From NCBI GenBank assembly GCA_025210375.1, contig JAOASB010000030.1:1-38859 (forward strand): a DNA stretch of 38,859 nt, given 5' to 3'. This document shows positions 16,567-23,726 of the stretch, piece after piece. Source of the stretch: Maledivibacter sp. GTDB lineage: Bacteria > Bacillota > Clostridia > Peptostreptococcales > Caminicellaceae. A program made the position numbers and the translations under genes. The notes under the pieces are model-generated. The model was not told where the DNA came from. It did not search any database and saw nothing but the letters and a program-made list of their open reading frames with translations. Numbering within the stretch: position 1 is the first letter of the stretch; the number at the start of each line of letters is the position of its first letter.

Positions 16567-17056
16567 GGTTAGACCCCCTGTAATTACTAATTATTTCAAT
16601 TATCTTAGATTCAGTTAAATTGCCATAAACTCTTTCATCAATCCTAAAGGCTGGTGATACATCGCAGGCGCCAAAGCAAGCTGTATATTCTAGACTAAAA
16701 GCTCCATCGGCAGTTGTTTCACCCATCTTTATATCAAGCTCTCTTTCCAGAATACTCCTAACAGTTTGATATTTGTTTAACCTACATACCGCACTTTTAC
16801 AAAGCTGTATAACATGTGTACCCTTGGGTTTATCGGAAAGAGCTGAAAAAAAGGTGATTACGTCATATACCTTACTAGTTGGAATATTGAGCCTTAAACC
16901 TACATGTTTGGCAACTTCTTCTGGTATATAATGATTTGGTATTAATGATTGGGTTTCTTGGAGGATAGTCAGTAAATTATGCTTGTCAAAATCATTCTTT
17001 TCAAGTATGTCATCAATACTTTTTAGTAAGCTTCTGTCAACTATAGTTTTTTCCAT
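16559..17056 (-). CDS. hydC: [2Fe-2S] subunit of NADH-linked hydrogenase (NuoE/HydC/HndA-like)
   Basis: This 165-aa thioredoxin-fold [2Fe-2S] protein has the four ligand cysteines in two pairs: QLCKSAVC and ACFGACDVSP. The N-terminal helical domain reads LLTILQETQSLIPNHYIPEEVAKHVG, typical of NuoE. It passes electrons between the FMN subunit and the catalytic subunit. It is the first gene of the minus-strand hydrogenase operon; AAAGGGGCG precedes the ATG by about 10 nt. There is no HndB-like gene in the operon. Confidence 0.93.
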   Translation of the reverse strand: MEKTIVDRSLLKSIDDILEKNDFDKHNLLTILQETQSLIPNHYIPEEVAKHVGLRLNIPTSKVYDVITFFSALSDKPKGTHVIQLCKSAVCRLNKYQTVRSILERELDIKMGETTADGAFSLEYTACFGACDVSPAFRIDERVYGNLTESKIIEIISNYRGSNHG

Positions 17057-17508
17057 AGATTGATAGCGCCCCTTTCAGAATTATAGTCATAATTAAAAAA
17101 ATGTTTATAATTATATAATAATAAAAAAGATACAAAATATAAAGAAAAGTCAAAAAAATAACATGGCAAATGCCATTCCAAAAAAATGAAAAATCACCAA
17201 TATAAAATTTATATACTAATAATTTCATTTTCATTAAAGAATAATTATGAATCATACTGACAATCATAATATTAAATTGTTATTTATATGCAAGTAGAAT
17301 TTTATATATAAAAGTTAATGAATAAGATGGGTTTAAAGGGCTTAGGAAGAATAATTAAAATTCCAAATATTAAGAAAAATGCAAGAAACACCCATGATAA
17401 ATTCCAAAAAATGTAAAGATGTCAGATTCTATTAAATAAATATTTCCCATGAAAATAGTATGTAAAATAGTGATATTATATAAAAATTTTTAATGTGGAG
17501 GAGTTTCT
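17057..17508. other. divergent intergenic region, AT-rich
   Basis: This 452-bp gap separates the hydrogenase operon (minus) from a small gene (plus), so it should hold both promoters. A 14-bp perfect inverted repeat ATGGCA-AA-TGCCAT at 17163-17176 is the only clear structure and is a weak operator candidate. No convincing -35/-10 pair or gene was found. Confidence 0.4.
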
Positions 17509-17970
17509 ATGGAAAAAATGACAATATATTCACAAAACAATTATATTGAAATTGATAGCCAGGATATCAAGAATATAATTGAAAGTTTTGAAGGAGTAGG
17601 ACAAGTTAATAATATAAGTAACTCCACCGGTGAAGATGTAATGGGCTTCGATATAACCCTAAGTAATAATTATGTTGAAGAATTGCTTAGAAATCAAATG
17701 GAGGATATGGATTATACCTTAGACGATGAAGGAGAGGCCATTTTATTTGAGCAAGCTGAGTACATAAGCGATGCTTTGATAGATAATATTAGAGAATTTA
17801 TAGAGGCAAGGTATAATATTGATGATTTTCATGGAGCCTATGATGTATATAAAACAAGTCTAGAAGAAGGTATAGGACTAACCTTAACCTTATCCTTTGG
17901 TGGAGTTCAGCACGGAAGACTTTATAAAATAGCAAGTAGTATTAATGATAACAGTCCAGAATTAAGATAG
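17509..17970 (+). CDS. acidic protein of unknown function (153 aa)
   Basis: This soluble, strongly acidic protein has no membrane segment. Visible segments are an N-terminal alpha/beta part (TIYSQNNYIEIDSQDIKNII), an acidic helical middle (EELLRNQMEDMDYTLDDEGEA) and a C-terminal part ending GLTLTLSFGGVQHGRLYKI. I do not recognise a family. The start is supported by GTGGAGGAG 8 nt upstream. The gene appears monocistronic and faces away from the hydrogenase operon. Confidence 0.6.
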   Translation: MEKMTIYSQNNYIEIDSQDIKNIIESFEGVGQVNNISNSTGEDVMGFDITLSNNYVEELLRNQMEDMDYTLDDEGEAILFEQAEYISDALIDNIREFIEARYNIDDFHGAYDVYKTSLEEGIGLTLTLSFGGVQHGRLYKIASSINDNSPELR

Positions 17971-18096
17971 AATAATAAAGTTGATTATTTTTACAGGCAT
18001 ATTAATTAATCAATTGCTAATCATAATAAATAGATATATAATTTACTGCTTCACAGATTATATATCTTAGCCCAGATTTAGGGAGGTTAATATTAT

Positions 18097-18279
18097 ATGA
18101 ATAAAATCCGTGAAGGGATAATTCCCACAGTTCTTGGAACGGCTGTAGCCACAACAGGAGCCCTTATGACAAGAAATTCTCGTGGTAAAGGAGATAGGGT
18201 TGCATGGGGGATAATGGGATTAGGTTTAGCCCATATAGTATTAGGGACAATAGATATAGTACAGCATAGAAATGAGTAA
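18097..18279 (+). CDS. small two-pass membrane protein (60 aa), unknown
   Basis: Two hydrophobic helices (about residues 7-24 and 35-54) are joined by a basic loop (MTRNSRGKGDRV). The protein is glycine-rich within the helices (VAWGIMGLGLAHIVLGTIDI), as in tightly packed helical hairpins. It reads well as a real gene: AGGGAGG precedes the ATG and a terminator overlaps the stop. The function is unknown. Confidence 0.65.
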   Translation: MNKIREGIIPTVLGTAVATTGALMTRNSRGKGDRVAWGIMGLGLAHIVLGTIDIVQHRNE

Positions 18280-18303
18280 GGGATATTCTCCCTTACTTTA
18301 TTT
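18276..18303 (+). terminator. intrinsic terminator
   Basis: GTAAGGG/CCCTTAC stem with a 7-nt loop and a following T-rich run. It includes the stop codon of the 60-aa gene. Confidence 0.75.
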
Positions 18304-18348
18304 ATAATAACCTAGAAATTGTTTAATATTTTAAGGACTGATTAGTAA

Positions 18349-18394
18349 CGCTCTAAAATTTAGAACTTGGAACTTTGAACTTTGAACTTAGAAC
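18349..18394. repeat. AGTTCTAA-rich repeat (complement strand)
   Basis: Tandem units of TTTAGAACTTGG and AACTTTGAACTTTGAACTTAG match the complement of the left arm at 13268. It lies directly before the hairpin that probably ends the plsC transcript. Confidence 0.65.
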
Positions 18395-18395
18395 T

Positions 18396-18424
18396 AACAA
18401 AGTGCCGCAGGCATCTTTGTTATT
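18396..18424 (-). terminator. hairpin downstream of plsC
   Basis: ACAAAG-T-GCC pairs with GGC-AT-CTTTGT around a GCA loop. The tract after it on the minus strand is only weakly T-rich. The stem core and position resemble the hairpin at 13413-13432, which also adjoins an AGTTCTAA repeat. Confidence 0.5.
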
Positions 18425-18491
18425 ACTTATAAACTCCCCTATATTTAGAATCCAATAGCTTAGCTATTTTTTTCATGGAATATTCAGTTGA

Positions 18492-19127
18492 TTATTCTGT
18501 CCAAATACCTTTATTATCTTCAGTTTTTTCTGGAAGATCAAAGGCTTCACCCAATGTTACCTTTACCTTTGAGTGGTTAAATTTTTCCTTTCCCATGTCG
18601 GCACCATTGATAGGTAACAATTTTTCAGTACCTTCAAGTGCTATAGGAACTAACTGGGCCTTAGACATTTTTGCCAATAGAACAAAGCCTTTTTTAGCCT
18701 TAATCATTGAACTCGATCTGCTCCTAGTACCCTCAGGGAAAATGAATATGGAACCATTGTTTTTCAGATGTTTTATGGCCTTCTTTATGGCTTGCTTATC
18801 CGCTGAATTAGGAGTTATTTGTATTGTATTCACAGTTTCAAGAACCAAATTGGTTACAATATTTTTACTCAGCTTTATACCCGCCATGAATGCCACATCA
18901 GTATCCTTTAATAGCTTATTTAAAATAACACCGTCAATATTACTAAGATGGTTTCCTATATAGATTGTTGGTACTCCCTTTCTTTCGTTAAGAATATCCC
19001 TATTTACTATCTCGATTTCAGCATATTTTTTCAAAAATTTATCTATTAATTTTTTAGTTAATAAAATCCTAGTATTCTTAGGTAGTATTCCAGTGGCTTT
19101 AGCAAAAACATTAAGAATTAAACTCAT
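18492..19127 (-). CDS. plsC: 1-acylglycerol-3-phosphate acyltransferase (PlsC family)
   Basis: This 211-aa membrane-associated acyltransferase has the catalytic NHLSNID (the N-H-x4-D box), the acceptor-binding FPEGTRSRS motif, the VPIALEGTEKLLP motif and an N-terminal helix. It makes phosphatidic acid from lysophosphatidic acid in phospholipid synthesis, or a related acyl transfer. The ATG at 19127 is the first possible start because an in-frame stop lies two codons upstream. The nearest strong ribosome site is unusually far away (19152-19160) with a hairpin between. Transcribed alone on the minus strand. Confidence 0.92.
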   Translation of the reverse strand: MSLILNVFAKATGILPKNTRILLTKKLIDKFLKKYAEIEIVNRDILNERKGVPTIYIGNHLSNIDGVILNKLLKDTDVAFMAGIKLSKNIVTNLVLETVNTIQITPNSADKQAIKKAIKHLKNNGSIFIFPEGTRSRSSSMIKAKKGFVLLAKMSKAQLVPIALEGTEKLLPINGADMGKEKFNHSKVKVTLGEAFDLPEKTEDNKGIWTE

Positions 19128-19160
19128 TATTTAAGCTGGTAAAAAACCAGCCCCTCCTCT
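19128..19160 (-). promoter_or_regulatory. plsC leader: Shine-Dalgarno bridged to the start by a hairpin
   Basis: On the minus strand GAGGAGGG (19152-19160) is followed by GCTGGT, TTTTT, ACCAGC (19151-19135) and then 7 nt before the ATG at 19127. The linear spacing is about 24 nt. When the 6-bp hairpin forms, the effective spacing is about 7 nt, which is optimal. Confidence 0.6.
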
Positions 19161-19323
19161 CTGATTAAAAGATATTATATGTATCATTAATTATTATATC
19201 ATTATTATGGTCGATTTGTATTTCCAGTTAAACAGTTAACTTTAGGAAATCTATATAAAAGAAAATTAAGATTTTTCTATAATATTTATGTGTGTTGAAC
19301 AAACGAGTATAATGAATGTAAGT

Positions 19324-19441
19324 GAGCAAATTGCATAATTACCTTCTGCAAAAACTATCTACTATATATAGTTAAAAAACCTTAAGAACTATACCATATA
19401 TATTATGCAATTCTGCCAAGTAAGAGTTATGCAATTTCCTC
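19324..19441 (-). mobile_element. MITE copy 5, short form (118 bp), TSD AAGT
   Basis: Ends are GAGCAAATTGCATAA and TTATGCAATTTCCTC. AAGT flanks both sides (19320-19323 and 19442-19445). It has the same length and the same central deletion as copy 3, so these two come from one deleted lineage. It fills part of the 411-bp gap between plsC and the glycosylase gene; the rest shows only AT-rich DNA. Confidence 0.92.
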
Positions 19442-19538
19442 AAGTAGAAATACTTCCATAAGATCCTATGATTTTATGGAAAATGGAGAAGATTCTTATC
19501 TACATATTGTATTTTGAAATTGAAGGGATGTATTAAAT

Positions 19539-20147
19539 ATGAGAAAGTTAAGTAGACGCTTTTATCAAGGGGACACAGTGGAAGTAGCAAAAAATCTTTT
19601 AGGTAAAATATTGTTTCATAGGGTTGATGGAGTAGAACTCATGGGTAGGATAGTAGAAGTAGAGGCCTATGTGGGAGCCGTTGACAAAGCTTGCCATTGT
19701 TATGATAATAGGCGTACCGATAGAACCCAGGTAATGTTTGGACCACCAGGATATGCCTATGTATATCTTATATATGGAATGTATAATTGTATGAATGTAG
19801 TAACGGAGAAGTCAGGAGAAGGTGCCGCAGTACTTATAAGGGCATTGGAACCAACAGATGGTTTAAAGCAGATGGCGATAAATAGATATGGTAAAGGCTT
19901 AGATGAATTAAACAAAAGACAGCTAAAAAATCTAACAAATGGACCAGGGAAAGTATGTAAAGCCTTAAATATCACAAAGGCTAATTATGGTGCTGATTTG
20001 ACCGGTGATAGGCTATTTATAGTAGATGATGGATATGATTCATTTGAAATTGGAGTATCCGAAAGGATAAATATAGATTATGCTGAGGAAGCCAAGGAAT
20101 TCCAGTGGAGATTCTTTATAAAGGATAATCCAAATGTTTCAAAGTAA
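19539..20147 (+). CDS. 3-methyladenine DNA glycosylase, AAG/MPG type
   Basis: This 202-aa protein covers the full AAG fold. Motifs include RFYQGDTVEVAKNLLGKIL, GRIVEVEAYVGAVDKACHCY (with the catalytic Glu of the EAY motif), VMFGPPGYAYVYLIYGMYNC (intercalating Tyr region), VLIRALEP and NLTNGPGKVCKAL. It removes alkylated and deaminated purines in base excision repair. A GAAGGG site lies 10 nt before the ATG. It lies 84 nt upstream of mgsA on the same strand and could be co-transcribed with it. Confidence 0.95.
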   Translation: MRKLSRRFYQGDTVEVAKNLLGKILFHRVDGVELMGRIVEVEAYVGAVDKACHCYDNRRTDRTQVMFGPPGYAYVYLIYGMYNCMNVVTEKSGEGAAVLIRALEPTDGLKQMAINRYGKGLDELNKRQLKNLTNGPGKVCKALNITKANYGADLTGDRLFIVDDGYDSFEIGVSERINIDYAEEAKEFQWRFFIKDNPNVSK

Positions 20148-20231
20148 GAAATTAACTTCCACAAATCTTTTTAATTTGATACAATATTTAGTAAAGATAA
20201 ACACTAACCTAATTATGAAAGGGAGATAATT

Positions 20232-20636
20232 TTGAATATAGCACTTATAGCCCACGATAAAAAGAAAAGTCAGATGATCAATTTTACAAAAAAATATAAG
20301 GACATACTAAAAGATCATTACCTTTGTGCAACTGGAACAACTGGAAGACTTATTAACGAAGAAACGGGTCTAGATATAGAAAAATTTCTTTCTGGCCCAT
20401 TGGGTGGAGACCAGCAAATAGGATCAAAAATCGCATGTGATAAGATAGACCTAGTTATATTCCTAAGAGATCCCCTAACAGCTCAGCCCCACGAGCCGGA
20501 TATACTTGCATTAATAAGGCTATGTGATGTACACTCAGTACCTATAGCTACAAATATAAGTACAGCAGAAATTCTATTAAATGCCCTTCATAGGGAAGAA
20601 GTTACAAATTGGCGTGAAATAAAGGATAGATATTAG
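20232..20636 (+). CDS. mgsA: methylglyoxal synthase
   Basis: This 134-aa protein makes methylglyoxal and phosphate from dihydroxyacetone phosphate. Catalytic residues equivalent to E. coli Asp71, Asp91, His98 and Asp101 are all present at a constant offset of 11: Asp60 ([10 protein letters not shown]), Asp80 (FLRDPL), His87 (PHEPD) and Asp90. The phosphate-binding TGTTGR lies near residue 34. It uses a TTG start with GGGAG upstream. The enzyme relieves sugar-phosphate stress when phosphate is short. A terminator follows immediately. Confidence 0.95.
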   Translation: MNIALIAHDKKKSQMINFTKKYKDILKDHYLCATGTTGRLINEETGLDIEKFLSGPLGGDQQIGSKIACDKIDLVIFLRDPLTAQPHEPDILALIRLCDVHSVPIATNISTAEILLNALHREEVTNWREIKDRY

Positions 20637-20664
20637 TTAGGGGCGGTGAGCCCCTAAGCTTTTA
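20637..20664. terminator. bidirectional intrinsic terminator
   Basis: Perfect 8-bp stem TTAGGGGC/GCCCCTAA with a 5-nt loop lies between the convergent mgsA and selenoprotein thioredoxin-like genes. Confidence 0.8.
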
Positions 20665-20667
20665 AGA

Positions 20668-20907
20668 TTATATTTCTTCTTCTATTGCCTTCTTGACTTC
20701 ATCAAAAGTAGGTATTTTACCAAACAACTTGATCTTTCCGTTAATCATAAGAGCAGGGGGCTCCATTATACCTGCCTTTACTATTGAGGGAATATCTCCA
20801 ATAATTTCAAAATCATCATCTTTATCGAGTTTAGTTAATGCCTCATCGACGATGGGCGCAATTTTACTACCACCTCAACAAATTCTTTCAAAAATCTTGA
20901 TTTCCAT
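20668..20907 (-). CDS. thioredoxin-fold selenoprotein (Sec at codon 11)
   Basis: This 79-aa protein of the redox-active disulfide protein 2 (TM0996/MTH895-like) group is read through TGA at 20875-20877. It begins MEIKIFERIC-U-GGSKIAP and ends with PALMINGKIKLFGKIPTFDEVKKAIEEE, the family's cis-Pro and C-terminal helix. The neighbouring paralogue (20942-21181) starts MDIKVLGSGCKKC, so the Cys10 positions align. Here the active site is a vicinal Cys-Sec pair instead of CxxC. The start is supported by GAGGAGGCC. It is the last gene of the arsR-permease operon. It probably reduces or handles a thiol-bound substrate with the permease. It would be missed by standard ORF calling. Confidence 0.85.
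20840..20857 (-). promoter_or_regulatory. candidate SECIS of the thioredoxin-fold gene
   Basis: On the minus strand GCCCATC, loop GTC, GATG-A-GGC gives a 7-bp stem with a bulged A. The loop starts 27 nt after the U of UGA, exactly as in the DUF1858 gene. Confidence 0.65.
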
Positions 20908-20941
20908 TAAATGCGGCCTCCTCAGATTTTAAATAATAGTG

Positions 20942-21181
20942 TTATTTATTCGTCTCTAAAAGCTTCTTTATTTCATCCTTTGAAGGAACCCTTCCAGAAA
21001 CCTTCACGGTTCCATCAATAACTAAACCAGGAGTTTTCATTACTCCATAGGAAACGATATCTTTAAAATCAGTTACCTTTTCAGTGTTAGCGGATAGCCC
21101 CATTTCTTCCACGGCTTCCTGAACAAGATCATAAAGCGTAGTACATTTCTTGCATCCAGAACCTAAAACCTTAATATCCAT
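20942..21181 (-). CDS. thioredoxin-fold protein with CKKC (redox-active disulfide protein 2 type)
   Basis: This 79-aa single thioredoxin-like domain has Cys10 and Cys13 in GSGCKKC, the cis-Pro in VMKTPGLVIDG and the C-terminal GRVPSKDEIKKLLE. Small proteins of this group are often encoded beside ArsP/DUF318 permeases. It sits between the selenoprotein permease and the selenoprotein paralogue, with TAGGAGG before its ATG. The roles of the two paralogues are probably distinct, as one has CxxC and the other a Cys-Sec pair. Confidence 0.92.
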   Translation of the reverse strand: MDIKVLGSGCKKCTTLYDLVQEAVEEMGLSANTEKVTDFKDIVSYGVMKTPGLVIDGTVKVSGRVPSKDEIKKLLETNK

Positions 21182-21208
21182 TTGAATACCTCCTAAAATA
21201 AAATAAGT

Positions 21209-22156
21209 TTATAAAATCATATTAAATAAATACCCAACTAATATAATAGATACTCCTGTTATTGAAACAAATATTGCAATTAGCTTTGGCTTAATGACCT
21301 GCTTTAATAGAATCATTTCCGGTAAGGACAATGCTACTACCGACATCATAAAGGATAAAGCAGTACCAACTCCAACGCCTTTACCAATCAAAGCTTCTAT
21401 TATTGGGATAGTACCAACTGCATTGGAGTAAAGTGGGATTCCTAATAAAACACCGACAAATACTGCAAAGGGGTTATTTGGACCCGCATATTTTACCAGA
21501 AGCTCCTGGGGAGCATAGCCATGTATTGCGGCACCTATTATAATACCAACTACAATGTATGCCCAGACCCTTTTTACGATGTCTTTAACAGCATCTAGGG
21601 CGAAACGGGCTCTTTGCCTTACGTTCATATCCGGTGTTTCTGCTTCATTCATATGGATTTGATAGACATACTCCTCAACTAAATGTGTTAAATTAAGCTT
21701 TTCAATTAGCATTCCCGAAATAATACCAATTATCATTCCAGCTCCAGTATAAAGAATGGCAATTTTTATATCAAAATAAGTCAGCAGCCAGCCCAATGCA
21801 ATTTCATTAACAATGGGAGAGGTAACTAAAAAAGTAAATGTAACACCCAGTGGAATACCCGATTCCACGAAGCCTATAAATATAGGCACTGTTGAGCATG
21901 ATCAGAAAGGAGACAATACTCCTAAAACAGATGCCATAAAATGGGCTCCGAATCCGCCAAACTTGCCAAGAATTTTTTTAACCTTCTCCGGTGGGAAATA
22001 ACTTCTAATATAGGAAATAGTAAAAATCATAAAGCTAAGAAGTATGATAATCTTTAATGTATCATAGATAAAAAAATTAACACTTTCTCCTAATCTAGAA
22101 TGAAGGTCTAATCCAAAAAGCTTTCCCACTATAAAATCTGCTATTGATTGAAGCAT
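21209..22156 (-). CDS. ArsP/DUF318-type permease, selenoprotein (Sec at codon 85)
   Basis: This 315-aa permease is read through the in-frame TGA at 21902-21904. Both halves are in one frame and match one family: residues 1-84 end GVLSPF, then U85, then SCSTVPIFIGFVESGIPLG. Relatives have SPFCSCSTVP, so Sec replaces the first Cys. About eight membrane segments are seen, and a soluble loop (about 140-180) ends RARFALDAVKDIVKRVW. The C-terminal half repeats the pattern with IPLYSNAVGTIPI. Family members export organoarsenicals or metals; the ArsR gene upstream supports a metalloid or metal substrate. GGAGGTG precedes the ATG. Standard annotation would call two fragments or a pseudogene. Confidence 0.88.
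21850..21887 (-). promoter_or_regulatory. candidate SECIS hairpins of the permease gene
   Basis: Two hairpins follow the UGA. GCCTAT-ATTT-ATAGGC (21887-21872) has its loop at +23 but contains no G. GTGGAAT-CGGGT-ATTCCAC (21868-21850) has a G-rich loop but at +43, slightly far. Which one (or both) serves SelB is unclear. Confidence 0.45.
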
Positions 22157-22171
22157 CTAATCACCTCCTCA

Positions 22172-22486
22172 TCATTTGAAATGTTTTTGTTCTTCATTCA
22201 ACTGATTGTATAATGCTTTCTTTACTAGATTGATTATCTCGAAAACCTCTTTGTGTCTTACTTTATACATAACCTTAAGACCATCTTTTCTGCTGGTTAA
22301 TATTCCTTGATCCCTTAAAATCTTCAAATGTTGAGATACATTAGACTGCTCTAGCTCAAGGTCTTCATAAATATGACATACACATAGCTCGTCTTCGTTT
22401 CTCAAACGATCTATGATCTTGATTCGAGTAGGATGTGCTAGAGCCTTTAAAAATGATGAAGTTAAATTAAAATATATGTTTGACAT
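22172..22486 (-). CDS. arsR: ArsR-family metalloregulator
   Basis: This 104-aa winged-helix repressor has the alpha-3 thiol motif ELCVCHIYEDL (Cys35 and Cys37), which matches the As(III)/Sb(III) site of classical ArsR. The recognition helix is LEQSNVSQHLKILRDQGIL. It is the first gene of the minus-strand operon with the selenoprotein permease and the two thioredoxin-like genes. It follows AAAGGAGG, and the operator at 22514-22529 lies just upstream. It probably releases DNA when it binds metalloid. The inducer identity is inference. Confidence 0.93.
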   Translation of the reverse strand: MSNIYFNLTSSFLKALAHPTRIKIIDRLRNEDELCVCHIYEDLELEQSNVSQHLKILRDQGILTSRKDGLKVMYKVRHKEVFEIINLVKKALYNQLNEEQKHFK

Positions 22487-22513
22487 AGAAGCCTCCTTTT
22501 CCGAAATAACTAT

Positions 22514-22529
22514 ATTAGAATATTCTAAT
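22514..22529. promoter_or_regulatory. probable ArsR operator
   Basis: ATTAGAATATTCTAAT, a 16-bp perfect palindrome, starts 28 nt upstream of the arsR ATG. Its position and symmetry fit autoregulation by the ArsR dimer. Confidence 0.75.
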
Positions 22530-22944
22530 GTAATTATATTATTTTTTTAAAAAAATGCAATAGCAAAATATAAAAAAATTGAAAAAATCCGAAGTGAAAA
22601 AGCAATTATGAATTAAGCTACACTATGAAAATCCTATATAGATATTAGAAATCCTCAATCATGTAAATTTATCCTATGTAAAATTTACCTGAATTTATTT
22701 TGTAAATAATAGAAAGGTTTGAAAAAAGTACAACAGATAATTGTATATAAAAGAACAAAAAATATAGATGTATCAATTATATATGATGCAGTAAATATTT
22801 ATTTTTGACTTCAATTCCATAGAAAAAGCAGAAGCCTTTTTAATCCAGAAGGGATATGTAGTTCTCTAGGTATTGTAGGCAAACTTAATGCATTGTATGT
22901 AAAACAAAAAGATTTTTAACTTCAATTTTGAAAGGAGAATTTCA
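22530..22944. other. AT-rich divergent intergenic region
   Basis: This 415-bp gap lies between the arsR operon (minus) and the spore lipoprotein gene (plus). It is very AT-rich. I found no gene, no clear promoter pair and no member of the repeat families. The lipoprotein gene has a good ribosome site (AAAGGAG) at its 3' end. Confidence 0.4.
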
Positions 22945-23592
22945 GTGGGAAATAAAAAGTTAAGAATACTCACCCTTAGTTTATCATTAGTACTGATTGT
23001 ATCAGCGTTTGTTGTAGGATGTGCGCCACAGCAAAGACCTGTACCAGATAGGTATGGTACTAGATATTACATGAATGATGACAGGGCCGATACAAGATAC
23101 AATACAGGATATAATACAAGATTTGATACAGGATATAATTCAAGGAGTCCCTATGACTATGGACAAGGTAATACGGGAGACGGTAGATTGTATGGATTCT
23201 TTGGTAATGGAGACAGAGGAATGGGATCTGGATATGATAATATACCACGACAAGGGATGATGTCACCAACAAGAACTGCAAACAATTCTGATCAGGTCAA
23301 TAGAATGCAAAGTTCATGTAATAAGATTAATGGTGTAACAGACTGTACTGTTGTAAGAGATGGAGATACATGCTATGTAGGATGTAATACTGCCCAGGGA
23401 ACAAATGAAAATACAGCAGCACTACGCACACAATGTGCAAATAAAATCAGACAAGTAGATCCATCGGTTAAAAAGGTAGTTGTGACAGTAGACCCAAATA
23501 AAATAACAAAACTCAGAAATATGGTTAGAGATACAAACATGGGTAGACCAACAAGAAGTTTCATAAACGATTTAGAAAATTTATTTAGATAA
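22945..23592 (+). CDS. YhcN/YlaJ-family sporulation lipoprotein
   Basis: This 215-aa protein starts with GTG and has a lipoprotein signal with lipobox VVGC (Cys26). After it comes a low-complexity Tyr/Asn/Asp/Arg-rich stretch (about 38-75) built from short tandem units such as DTRYNTGYNTR and FDTGYNSR. The C-terminal domain (about 115-215) has the YhcN/YlaJ look: NKINGVTDCTVVRDGDTCYVG, then VKKVVVTVDPNKITKL. Such proteins are found in spore membranes. It supports a spore-forming host. It lies alone between a divergent region and a terminator. Confidence 0.82.
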   Translation: MGNKKLRILTLSLSLVLIVSAFVVGCAPQQRPVPDRYGTRYYMNDDRADTRYNTGYNTRFDTGYNSRSPYDYGQGNTGDGRLYGFFGNGDRGMGSGYDNIPRQGMMSPTRTANNSDQVNRMQSSCNKINGVTDCTVVRDGDTCYVGCNTAQGTNENTAALRTQCANKIRQVDPSVKKVVVTVDPNKITKLRNMVRDTNMGRPTRSFINDLENLFR

Positions 23593-23600
23593 TATAGAAA

Positions 23601-23634
23601 AAGCTTCCCTAATATATCACGGGAAGCTTCTCTT
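23601..23634 (+). terminator. hairpin terminator after the spore lipoprotein gene
   Basis: Perfect 9-bp stem AAGCTTCCC/GGGAAGCTT with an 11-nt loop and a CTCTT tail. The T-run is weak. Confidence 0.6.
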
Positions 23635-23726
23635 AACCCAGATTATCCATAGGAAATTCAAAATTGCCCTAAATATTTTCAAACTTCCTATGAATAATGT
23701 GGGCTTAATTATTTTTTGAGTGTGCC

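Noticed and set aside
17163..17176. ATGGCA-AA-TGCCAT as a Rex (NADH-sensing) operator for the hydrogenase
   Set aside because: Rex sites are of the TTGTTAA-N6-TTAACAA type; this palindrome does not match, so no regulator is assigned.
21209..22156. Permease as two separate genes or a frameshifted gene
   Set aside because: Both parts are in the same frame, separated by one TGA at a conserved Cys of the SPFCSCS motif. The second part has no ribosome site at its first Met.
23060..23281. Frames overlapping the tandem repeat part of the spore lipoprotein gene
   Set aside because: Low-complexity shadows in other frames of a repeated coding segment, without start signals.
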